Source: Methanomassiliicoccaceae archaeon UBA480
Lineage (GTDB): Archaea > Thermoplasmatota > Thermoplasmata > Methanomassiliicoccales > Methanomethylophilaceae
Length of the DNA: 31,542 nucleotides
NCBI GenBank assembly: GCA_002506425.1
Contig: DAXO01000071.1
Coordinates: 1-31,542 of the forward strand
Direction of reading: 5' to 3'
Positions 8,084-14,114 of the stretch are shown piece by piece. Numbering within the stretch: the first letter of the stretch is position 1; every line of letters begins with the position of its first letter. The translations under genes were made by a program, and so were the position numbers. The notes beneath the pieces were generated by a model. That model had not been told where the DNA came from and ran no database searches. It saw nothing but the letters and a program-made list of their open reading frames with translations.

Positions 8084-9304
8084 TCAGATGTAGTCCGATA
8101 TGTATGGTATTTCGTGTATCAGGATTTCATCCAGGGCTTCTATGGCCTCTGGAGTCCCCTTTATGCGTTCCAATCTGTGGAGCTGCGTCGCGGGCATGTA
8201 TCCGAGGAGCAGAGTGGACAGGGTGCCTATCGACATCGACACGGTGTAATCCGGCTCTATATCGGTGGTCTCCGCGCGTCCCTCGTGGAACAGGATATCG
8301 AACGATCTGTTGTTCCAATCGAGGAAAGCATCCTCTATCTCGAATCTGAAGCATACGTCCGCTTCCGCATCGTCGGTGCGGTAGTTCTCGAAGAACATGG
8401 GCACGTCCACGATGCGTGCCATCATATAGGGGCGGATGGCCTCGGTCACGTTGCCGTCCTCGAGTATGAATGCCATCAGCTCGTTCCTGTAGGAGTTTCC
8501 GCGAACCTCGTCAATCATCGAGTAATGCGCGCTGATGTAATCCCAGAGGCCTTTCTGAGCCTCCATGTTGAGATATACCATCTCCTTGATGTACATTACA
8601 TCCTCTTTGATGAGATAGACCATGTATCCCATGGCGCAGTCCGTGGTGTCGTAGTAGACGGCCACGAGAGTATCTTCCTCGTCCCATCTCCAATACTCCT
8701 CCCATGCTACGCTGTCTCTCAGGATGCAGCCGTGCGTGCGCAGTGCGAAGCGCGCGTGCAGATCCATGAATTCCGAGTTGTCCCAGGATACTCTTCTGAC
8801 GTAGCCGGGGGCTTTGCCGTTCCTTCTTCCGGGATAGATCTGTGTATCCTTGACTTTGTAGGATATCTTGTTGGAGACGATCTCCCATCCGAATTTGCGG
8901 TACAGGGGAATGGAATAGGGGAAGAGGAGTGCCAGGGATCTTCCGTTCTCGCGTATGCGGGTCAGGCTGAGGTGGAGCAAATGCTTCATGATGCCTTTGC
9001 CCGAGTATTCCGGATATGTCGATACGCTGGTGATGTGACCGATATCGTAGATGGAGGAATGGATGTTCATCCTCAACGGATATACGGCTATCTGGGAGAC
9101 CAGCTCGTCGCCGTCCCAGCAACCAAGCACGTCCGCCCTTTCCAGGACCGGGAATTTGGACTGCATGATGTCGTCGTCTCTCCACCCGGCTTTCATCAGG
9201 TCCTGCTCGGTAACCTGGAATGCGTAGCGCAGGAGAGCATTGTATTGGTCGAGGTCATCGGTGGTGAGACTGCGGATGGTGAGATTGGGGTCGAGGTCGT
9301 TCAT
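8084..9304 (-). CDS. Eis-like GNAT N-acetyltransferase
   Basis: A 406-residue protein of the Eis (enhanced intracellular survival) type: an N-terminal GNAT domain, a second GNAT-like domain and a C-terminal SCP2-like domain. In the N-terminal domain 'GHITSVSTYPEYSGKGIMKHLL' (residues about 88-108) is the beta4 strand plus acetyl-CoA-binding loop, with the relaxed Q/RxxGxG/A signature seen as 'YSGKGI'. The expected 'LFPYSIPLYRKFGWE' block follows. The family acetylates amines, including lysines and aminoglycosides in mycobacteria; the archaeal substrate is unknown. The ATG at 9304 has a GTATATCC box about 45 nt upstream and a weak GGGA site, so a short leader is likely. It stands alone between the antiporter and tRNA-Tyr. 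Confidence 0.82.
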   Translation of the reverse strand: MNDLDPNLTIRSLTTDDLDQYNALLRYAFQVTEQDLMKAGWRDDDIMQSKFPVLERADVLGCWDGDELVSQIAVYPLRMNIHSSIYDIGHITSVSTYPEYSGKGIMKHLLHLSLTRIRENGRSLALLFPYSIPLYRKFGWEIVSNKISYKVKDTQIYPGRRNGKAPGYVRRVSWDNSEFMDLHARFALRTHGCILRDSVAWEEYWRWDEEDTLVAVYYDTTDCAMGYMVYLIKEDVMYIKEMVYLNMEAQKGLWDYISAHYSMIDEVRGNSYRNELMAFILEDGNVTEAIRPYMMARIVDVPMFFENYRTDDAEADVCFRFEIEDAFLDWNNRSFDILFHEGRAETTDIEPDYTVSMSIGTLSTLLLGYMPATQLHRLERIKGTPEAIEALDEILIHEIPYISDYI

Positions 9305-9440
9305 GATCTGTCCCTGCTTCCGTCGGACCGGATGCTTCCGAGACGGATATACTTTCCACGAGACGAAGGATTATTGGATAACCCGGAGACAAATCAATCT
9401 CGATAAAGAGTGGATCTCAGCTGGAGGTGCTGAAAAGGAA

Positions 9441-9553
9441 TGGTCCCCACTCCCTGATTTGAACAGGGGACCTGCTGATTTCAGCGGCTGTATCGGATTT
9501 CTTCCGAAAACACTCTACAGTCAGCCGCTCTAGCCAGTCTGAGCTAAGTGGGG
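9441..9553 (-). tRNA. trnY: tRNA-Tyr (GTA) with 35-nt intron
   Basis: On the minus strand the cloverleaf folds completely. The acceptor stem is CCCCACT/AGTGGGG with discriminator A and an encoded CCA (9441-9443). The D-stem is GCTC/GAGC, the anticodon stem GCTGA/TCAGC, and the T-stem CCCTG/CAGGG with loop TTCAAAT. Anticodon GTA is at 9518-9516. An intron of 35 nt (9514-9480) sits between positions 37 and 38, the canonical archaeal place. Inside it TACAG pairs with CTGTA of the anticodon loop, giving a bulge-helix-bulge-like splice site, and TCGGA-AGAAA-TCCGA forms an intron hairpin. The C1-G72 pair is the known identity element of archaeal TyrRS. Confidence 0.95.
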
Positions 9554-9575
9554 ATAAGCTGAGGATACAGAGGCC

Positions 9576-9583
9576 TTATATTA
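9576..9583 (-). promoter_or_regulatory. TATA box of tRNA-Tyr
   Basis: TAATATAA on the minus strand, centred about 26 nt upstream of the tRNA 5' end at 9553. It lies 3 bp beyond the stop of the membrane-protein gene at 9587. Confidence 0.6.
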
Positions 9584-9586
9584 ACT

Positions 9587-10519
9587 TTATTGACTCTGTG
9601 ATTTTCCGCGGCGGGAGTGTATCAGTTTTCTCTCGGTTGTCACGGCCTCGATTCCGATTCCTCCTTCGAAGTCTATCATCCGTCTCATTAGGTCCTCTTC
9701 ATACACCCATTGCCCCACCAGATGGCTGTTCATCTCTTTGCAGGAGATGAAGAGGTATATGACCGAATACAGGCCCAGGGAGAGGAGCATCAGGAGCGCA
9801 TGCACCCAAATCCTGCTGGATGGGATGTCGTGGGAGAAAGGCTCAGCGCAGAATCCGAAGCGATCGAATTCCTTGCACATCGCTCCGGTGAAATCAGCCT
9901 GCATCTTGTCATGGCGGGCGGGGAATCCCAGAACGCTTCCGACGGTTATCAGGAATTGCAGCATCAGGAGAAGGATCGTCGGCACCATGAGCACCGCCAA
10001 TCCGCTGGCAGCTCCCGCTATATGGTCTGCCGATACACTGTGCAGCGCGATACCTGTAGCGGCCAGGGATACCAATGTGAGTATCCAGATGAACAGAGAC
10101 ACCTTCGATGCGATGTTCCCGAAAGGGCCTGAGCATCCGCGCGAGATCCTGCGCATCTCCGAGGAATCCCCTCCATGCGAATCGACATAGTCGCAGAGCG
10201 CGGCCATCCACTCCTCGTCGCGTTTCAGATGGTTTCTGTTGCACCTAGATACGCAGTACATCATGAAACTCGACAAGGATATCTCGACTGCGAATGCGAC
10301 TATCATCGCAGCCATGATGCAGGCTTCGCGGTCCGATTCTGAGAAGAAGCGGCGTCCGTAGTCTGTATCGCTAAAGAGGATCCATAGGGCGGTCAATGTT
10401 CCGAACAGGATCGGCACTATGATAGAGGCGCCGAACAGGGACGGTTTGATCACCGTATCCCTGTCGCTCCTGTGGGAGACGCAGTTGACGAACGCATCCG
10501 CCGCCCTGTTCCTTTCCAT
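9587..10519 (-). CDS. unknown polytopic membrane protein (310 aa)
   Basis: Not recognised. The protein has about five hydrophobic segments, near residues 26-48, 66-90, 138-160, 166-195 and 240-260. A cytosolic-looking Cys/His/charged stretch (about 92-125) lies between the second and third. No catalytic or transporter motif is visible; a DUF4234-type or other small integral membrane family is possible. The start at 10519 is divergent from a second unknown membrane protein, 42 bp apart. The stop (TAA) directly abuts the tRNA-Tyr promoter. Codon use resembles the neighbours, so it looks like a native gene. Confidence 0.6.
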   Translation of the reverse strand: MERNRAADAFVNCVSHRSDRDTVIKPSLFGASIIVPILFGTLTALWILFSDTDYGRRFFSESDREACIMAAMIVAFAVEISLSSFMMYCVSRCNRNHLKRDEEWMAALCDYVDSHGGDSSEMRRISRGCSGPFGNIASKVSLFIWILTLVSLAATGIALHSVSADHIAGAASGLAVLMVPTILLLMLQFLITVGSVLGFPARHDKMQADFTGAMCKEFDRFGFCAEPFSHDIPSSRIWVHALLMLLSLGLYSVIYLFISCKEMNSHLVGQWVYEEDLMRRMIDFEGGIGIEAVTTERKLIHSRRGKSQSQ

Positions 10520-10561
10520 GAGGGGGCTAACAATAAAGCGGTAGAAAATGAATCGCCCCGC

Positions 10562-11173
10562 ATGAAGGATCGGAGAGCGGATCTCGGAGTCGGGCGCAAA
10601 GGGCCTGCATGGATATGGGTCGCAGAGGCCTTCCTCGTTTTCCTCATGGCGGTCTACGTCGCGAAGCTCTGCATACTCGGGATGGCCCTGCTCGAGGAGG
10701 ATCCTGGCATCTACCTGAGTTGGAACCTCCTGTTCTTCGGCTTGGAGATTTTCATGCTGTTCGTCACAGCCGATTCCCTTCTCGGCCTGTCTTCCAGAAG
10801 GCCTGCCGGGTGGAAGAAGGCGGCTCGCGGTTCTTTCCTGCTGGCGGTATTCACGGTGCTGGGGGCGGCTATAGGTCCGGAGCTCTCGGCATCCGGTCTG
10901 GTGACGTTCGATCCGAGGATTGTGATTCCCATAGTGCTAGCGGTGATGGCCGTTCTGCTTCTTCCGTCCGTCCGTGCCTACTATGTGCCGCCCATGGAGT
11001 CGAAGCGTCCTCTTTCGGCATGGGTGGCGTTCGCCGCGTTCTCCGAGCTGTATCCGTCGGGCGGATACAGGATAAGGTATGAGGATGAACGTGGGTATCC
11101 GGATGAGCAGAAGCAGGTCAGACACGGTCTGAGATCGTTGTTCGGACGCTTCCGATCGGACTCTTTTCCATGA
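10562..11173 (+). CDS. unknown membrane protein (203 aa)
   Basis: Not recognised. About four hydrophobic segments are seen, near residues 17-43, 52-75, 88-105 and 118-138, followed by a 65-residue polar, basic tail. The ATG at 10562 is chosen because CAATAAAG (about 10531-10538) is centred about 27 nt upstream and the preceding frame covers the start of the divergent gene. The pairing of two small membrane proteins head to head may mean shared control. Its 3' end overlaps the long antisense tail of Nop10 by 237 bp, so part of its tail may be unusual too. Confidence 0.55.
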   Translation: MKDRRADLGVGRKGPAWIWVAEAFLVFLMAVYVAKLCILGMALLEEDPGIYLSWNLLFFGLEIFMLFVTADSLLGLSSRRPAGWKKAARGSFLLAVFTVLGAAIGPELSASGLVTFDPRIVIPIVLAVMAVLLLPSVRAYYVPPMESKRPLSAWVAFAAFSELYPSGGYRIRYEDERGYPDEQKQVRHGLRSLFGRFRSDSFP

Positions 11174-11326
11174 GTCGACTGTATCCTTGCGGCGGTAAGC
11201 GCCCATCCTGTCCTCCGGAGAATATTTCGGGGGGACAGGACAAATGGTTTCATTGCTGCAGTTGTTGCAGAAGTTATCGAGACTGTAGCGGCCGCACACG
11301 GGGCAGCGCCTCATGCGGGAGCTCAT
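10937..11326 (-). CDS. nop10: H/ACA ribonucleoprotein subunit Nop10, with abnormal C-terminal tail
   Basis: Residues 1-55 are a complete Nop10: zinc ribbon Cys8, Cys11, Cys20, Cys23, then 'PPKYSPEDRMGAYRRK', the stretch that binds Cbf5. Nop10 is part of the H/ACA particle that makes pseudouridine in rRNA. It starts by ATGA overlap with the aIF2alpha stop, the usual archaeal order. Nop10 is normally about 55-65 residues; this frame stays open for 129 and ends in TAG, with the last about 70 residues antisense to the convergent membrane-protein gene. The tail has no recognisable domain. Either the stop codon has been lost or a frameshift is present; the core identity is secure, the true end is not. 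Confidence 0.8.
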   Translation of the reverse strand: MSSRMRRCPVCGRYSLDNFCNNCSNETICPVPPKYSPEDRMGAYRRKDTVDSWKRVRSEASEQRSQTVSDLLLLIRIPTFILIPYPVSARRIQLGERGERHPCRKRTLRLHGRHIVGTDGRKKQNGHHR

Positions 11327-12105
11327 TTGCTCTCGCGCTTTAGGGAGGCGACGCCTCCGTTGGATACGAGGTCGTTGATCGCAGCGGTGGAGATGTCCTT
11401 CATGATCTCCTCGGCCTCCTTGTATTCGGGGGCTTTCACGATCACCCTGTATCTCGGGCATCCGACGCAAGTAATCTCGGCATCGGCTCCGTCCGCCGCG
11501 GCCATGCCTTTTAGCAGCGCGTTGCGGACCAGCTCCATTCCATTGGGTGCGGAGGATGTCATCTCCAGTATCCCGTCGATCTGCACGGACGGGGCTGCGA
11601 CGTTCTCCTTCGCGACCTCCATGAAGTCGTCGATCCAGTCGCCGGAATAGTCCTCAAGGAACGCATCCGTGTCCGCGACGGCGGACTCGAATGCATCGTA
11701 AAGGGATTCGTAGTCTTCCAGCAACTCGTTTCCGAAGAGATCGTAGGCCTTGTCCACCGAGATGTTCATCCTTTCGGCGACGATCTCGACGAGCTTCTCT
11801 GCCTTCTTCTCGTTCTTCCACTGCTGGATCTTCTCTCTCTTCTGATGGTCGTTGACAGCTTTCAGGGAAAGGTCGATGTGGCCCTTCGAGGAGTCCACGC
11901 CCAGGACCTTGCAGACCACCTTTTGACCTTCCCTGACGTAGTCTCTGATGTACTTTACCCAGCCAGTGGCAACGTCCCGGACGTGGACGAATCCTTCCTT
12001 GTCGTCGTACTCGTCGAGTGACACGAAAGCGCCGAAATTCTTGACGCTCTTGACGGTGCACACGACGAGCTCGCCGTTCTCCGGGAAGCCTCTGACCCTA
12101 GCCAT
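11323..12105 (-). CDS. eif2a: translation initiation factor aIF2 subunit alpha
   Basis: A 260-residue aIF2alpha. An N-terminal S1 OB-fold (residues 5-80: 'GELVVCTVKSVKNFGAFVSLDEY', 'EGFVHVRDVATGWVKYIRDYVREGQ') is followed by a helical domain and a C-terminal alpha/beta domain with 'YRVIVKAPEYKEAEEIM'. With the beta and gamma subunits it carries initiator Met-tRNA to the small ribosomal subunit. The start at 12105 (MARVRGFPENGE) overlaps the rps27e stop as TGATG; the longer frame to 12276 is not used. It is the third gene of rpl44e-rps27e-aIF2alpha-nop10. The length is normal. Confidence 0.95.
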   Translation of the reverse strand: MARVRGFPENGELVVCTVKSVKNFGAFVSLDEYDDKEGFVHVRDVATGWVKYIRDYVREGQKVVCKVLGVDSSKGHIDLSLKAVNDHQKREKIQQWKNEKKAEKLVEIVAERMNISVDKAYDLFGNELLEDYESLYDAFESAVADTDAFLEDYSGDWIDDFMEVAKENVAAPSVQIDGILEMTSSAPNGMELVRNALLKGMAAADGADAEITCVGCPRYRVIVKAPEYKEAEEIMKDISTAAINDLVSNGGVASLKRESK

Positions 12106-12272
12106 CAGCCGACAACCTCGAGGATCTCGCCTTTGATGTCTCCGACGCCGCCCTTGGGGACGACGAGGGTGGACCCGCAGACGTGGCAGGAGACCTTGGT
12201 GGCCGCCTTCTTGAAGACGATCTGCTCCGCTCCGCAGTCGGGGCACTTGACTTTGATGAAATCTCCGGTCAT
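12105..12272 (-). CDS. rps27e: ribosomal protein S27e
   Basis: A 55-residue zinc-ribbon protein of the small subunit: Cys10-X2-Cys13 and Cys29-X2-Cys32, with the family's 'FIKVKCPDCG' start and 'VVGDIKGEIL'-like end (here GGVGDIKGEILEVVG). The ATG at 12272 is preceded by GGAGTGA (12278-12284 on this strand, 5 nt away), which lies over the end of rpl44e. Its TGA overlaps the aIF2alpha ATG by one base. It is a short gene, easily missed by size cut-offs. Confidence 0.95.
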   Translation of the reverse strand: MTGDFIKVKCPDCGAEQIVFKKAATKVSCHVCGSTLVVPKGGVGDIKGEILEVVG

Positions 12273-12277
12273 TCAAA

Positions 12278-12556
12278 TCACTCCGTCAGTTCGAACTTCT
12301 TCGCACGGATGCACGGGGAGATGTTGGCCTTCTTGCACTGAGTGCACCTGTACCTGAGGTTGATCCTCTTGGTGGGCTTCTCCCTTCCTTCGGGCTTGGG
12401 CCTCGGGAAACCTCCGTAACCGGCGGTGACCTTTCTGAATCTCCTCTGTCCCCATTTGAGCTCGCTGGCTTTCTTCTTCTTGACCCTCTCCACTTCCTGT
12501 TCGGTGTGGGTCTTGCAGTAGGGACAGTATCTCTTGATAGTCCTGGGCATCTTCAT
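12278..12556 (-). CDS. rpl44e: ribosomal protein L44e
   Basis: A 92-residue large-subunit zinc protein: 'YCPYCKTHTEQEVERVKKKK' at the N-terminus with Cys11 and Cys14, a basic GYGGFPRPKP linker, and 'YRCTQCKKA' with Cys71 and Cys74. The ATG at 12556 is preferred because AGGTGA lies 5 nt upstream; a GTG three codons earlier sits inside that site. It is the first gene of the translation operon. A TTATATAGG box about 50 nt before the ATG implies a leader of about 25 nt. Confidence 0.95.
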   Translation of the reverse strand: MKMPRTIKRYCPYCKTHTEQEVERVKKKKASELKWGQRRFRKVTAGYGGFPRPKPEGREKPTKRINLRYRCTQCKKANISPCIRAKKFELTE

Positions 12557-12600
12557 TTGAATCACCTAGAATGTGAACGGGGACGTGCTAATATGGGGGT

Positions 12601-12610
12601 CCTATATAAG
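12601..12610 (-). promoter_or_regulatory. TATA box of rpl44e operon
   Basis: CTTATATAGG on the minus strand, the strongest TATA match in the window. Its centre is about 50 nt before the rpl44e ATG, so transcription should start near 12580, leaving a leader that holds the AGGTGA ribosome-binding site. Confidence 0.65.
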
Positions 12611-12621
12611 ACTAGTCATCA

Positions 12622-12635
12622 GGGGCCGAGCCCCC
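12622..12635 (-). terminator. GC hairpin after rpiA
   Basis: GGGGC-TCG-GCCCC on the minus strand, a 5-bp stem starting a few bases after the rpiA stop. It lies between rpiA and the rpl44e promoter on the same strand. There is no T-run, so the termination role is only suggested by position. Confidence 0.3.
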
Positions 12636-12640
12636 TTGCC

Positions 12641-13342
12641 TCATGCCTCTTCGGACATCTTCCTGACGTTCCCTTCGCTGTCGCACACCAGTGCTTCGAA
12701 GGCCGTATTCAGGAACAGGCCGTTCTCGACCACTCCCGGGATGACGTCGATCCTCGATTCGATGAAGAACGGATTGTCGATCCCCTCGGGGAATCTGCAG
12801 TCGTAGATGTAGTTGCCTCCGTCGGTGACGAAGGGTCTGTCGCCGTCCATCCTCAGGACCGGTTCGCAGCGCTGCATCCTTAGTGCGTTCCTGGTGTGCT
12901 CGTGACCGAATCTGAGGACCTCGACCGGCAGAGGAGCCTTGGTTCCGAGCTTCTCCACGATCTTGGAGCTGTCCGCGACGATGATCTCTCTGACAGTGGC
13001 GGCAGCAACGATCTTCTCTCTCAGCAGAGCGCCTCCGAGTCCTTTGACGAGATTCATCTTGGGGTCGATCTCATCGGCTCCGTCGATGGTGACATCGAGC
13101 TTGTCGATGTCGTCGAGATCGACGACCCTGACACCGAATTCTTTCGCGAGCTCCTCGCTCTTGACCGATGTGGCCACGCAGGTCAGGTCGTAGCCGTTCT
13201 CTTTCACCAGCTGTCCGATCCGCCTGATGGCGTAGTACGCCGTCGAGCCCGTTCCGAGTCCGACGTTCATACCGTCCTTCACATACGAATCCACAGCCTT
13301 CTCGGCTACAATCCTCTTCATCTCCGCGGCATCGAGGGGCAT
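12641..13342 (-). CDS. rpiA: ribose-5-phosphate isomerase A
   Basis: A 233-residue RpiA, interconverting ribose 5-phosphate and ribulose 5-phosphate in the pentose pathway that feeds nucleotide synthesis. The family motifs are all present: 'GLGTGSTAYYAI' (28-39), 'DVTIDGADEID' (about 83-93, catalytic Asp), 'LVKGLGGALLREKI' (Lys and Glu of the active site) and 'VTDGGNYIYDC'. The ATG at 13342 follows GGAGTGA by 6 nt, and an ATTATAC box lies about 38 nt upstream, so a short leader is expected. It is divergent from dph6. The length is typical for archaeal RpiA. Confidence 0.95.
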   Translation of the reverse strand: MPLDAAEMKRIVAEKAVDSYVKDGMNVGLGTGSTAYYAIRRIGQLVKENGYDLTCVATSVKSEELAKEFGVRVVDLDDIDKLDVTIDGADEIDPKMNLVKGLGGALLREKIVAAATVREIIVADSSKIVEKLGTKAPLPVEVLRFGHEHTRNALRMQRCEPVLRMDGDRPFVTDGGNYIYDCRFPEGIDNPFFIESRIDVIPGVVENGLFLNTAFEALVCDSEGNVRKMSEEA

Positions 13343-13376
13343 ATCCGGTCACTCCGCCACCCTGTAACGCGAGCCG

Positions 13377-13384
13377 TATAATCC
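13377..13384 (-). promoter_or_regulatory. TATA-like box of rpiA
   Basis: GGATTATA on the minus strand about 38 nt before the ATG, leaving a leader of roughly 12 nt that includes GGAGTGA. Confidence 0.5.
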
Positions 13385-13408
13385 TTTTTCTCCCGATACC
13401 AGCAGTTC

Positions 13409-13416
13409 AATTATAT
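13409..13416 (+). promoter_or_regulatory. TATA-like box of dph6
   Basis: AATTATAT centred about 24 nt before the ATG at 13437, with no ribosome-binding site between; this favours that ATG over the GTG at 13422. Confidence 0.5.
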
Positions 13417-13436
13417 CGGGGGTGCATCACAGGCTC

Positions 13437-14114
13437 ATGAGGCTCGCATCCCTTTATTCCGGCGGGAAGGATTCGACGTTCTCCCTGTATCTCGCCGAGC
13501 AGATGGGACATGATGTACCGTATCTCGTGAACGTGGTCCCGGAGGATGCCGCATCCTGGATCTTCCATACTCCCAATCTCTCTCTGGTGCCGCTGATGGC
13601 CGAATCGATGGGGAAGGAGCTGGTCACCGCAGGAAGCACGGGCACGGAGGAGGGGGACATGGATGGCCTCAGGCTGGCTCTCCGCGGCTTGGACGTCGAA
13701 GGCGTCGTATCCGGTGCCATATGGTCGGATTACCAGTGGGATCGCATGAACGTGGTGTGCGGCGAGCTCGGACTGAAGCTCATAGCTCCGTTGTGGAGGA
13801 AGGACCAGGACATGCTGATGGATCAGTTCCTAGATTCCGGCATAAGGGCCGTCATCGCAGGATGCTACGCAGAAGGCCTGGGGGAGGAATGGCTCGGCCG
13901 CGAGATCGACGCGGAAGCCGTGGAGGAGCTGAAGGCGGTCCGCGCCCGCACCGGCATAAGCGTAATGGGCGAGGGAGGGGAGTACGAATCCCTCACGCTC
14001 GATTCGCCGATGCACTCCCGCCCGCTGGAGATCCTGGAGGCCGAGAGGGAGTGGTCCCGCCAAGGCGGGACGCTCAGAGTCCTCAAGGCTCGGCTTCAAG
14101 AGCGTGCGGTTTGA
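13437..14114 (+). CDS. dph6: diphthine--ammonia ligase
   Basis: A 225-residue member of the DUF71/Dph6 family of PP-loop ATPases, which perform the last step of diphthamide formation on elongation factor 2. The N-terminal PP-loop is SGGKDS (residues 8-13), followed by the family blocks 'VVSGAIWSDYQWDRMN', 'AVIAGCYAEGLGEEWLG' and the hallmark GEGGEYESL. The length fits the archaeal single-domain form. The start at 13437 is chosen from the AATTATAT box 24 nt upstream. Its last 32 bases overlap the end of the convergent copA. Confidence 0.92.
   Translation: MRLASLYSGGKDSTFSLYLAEQMGHDVPYLVNVVPEDAASWIFHTPNLSLVPLMAESMGKELVTAGSTGTEEGDMDGLRLALRGLDVEGVVSGAIWSDYQWDRMNVVCGELGLKLIAPLWRKDQDMLMDQFLDSGIRAVIAGCYAEGLGEEWLGREIDAEAVEELKAVRARTGISVMGEGGEYESLTLDSPMHSRPLEILEAEREWSRQGGTLRVLKARLQERAV

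Noticed and set aside
8042..9406. A 454-codon open frame on the + strand
   Set aside because: Antisense to the Eis-like acetyltransferase, no recognisable domain, and low TCA/CTA/TTA codon use of the real gene explains its openness.
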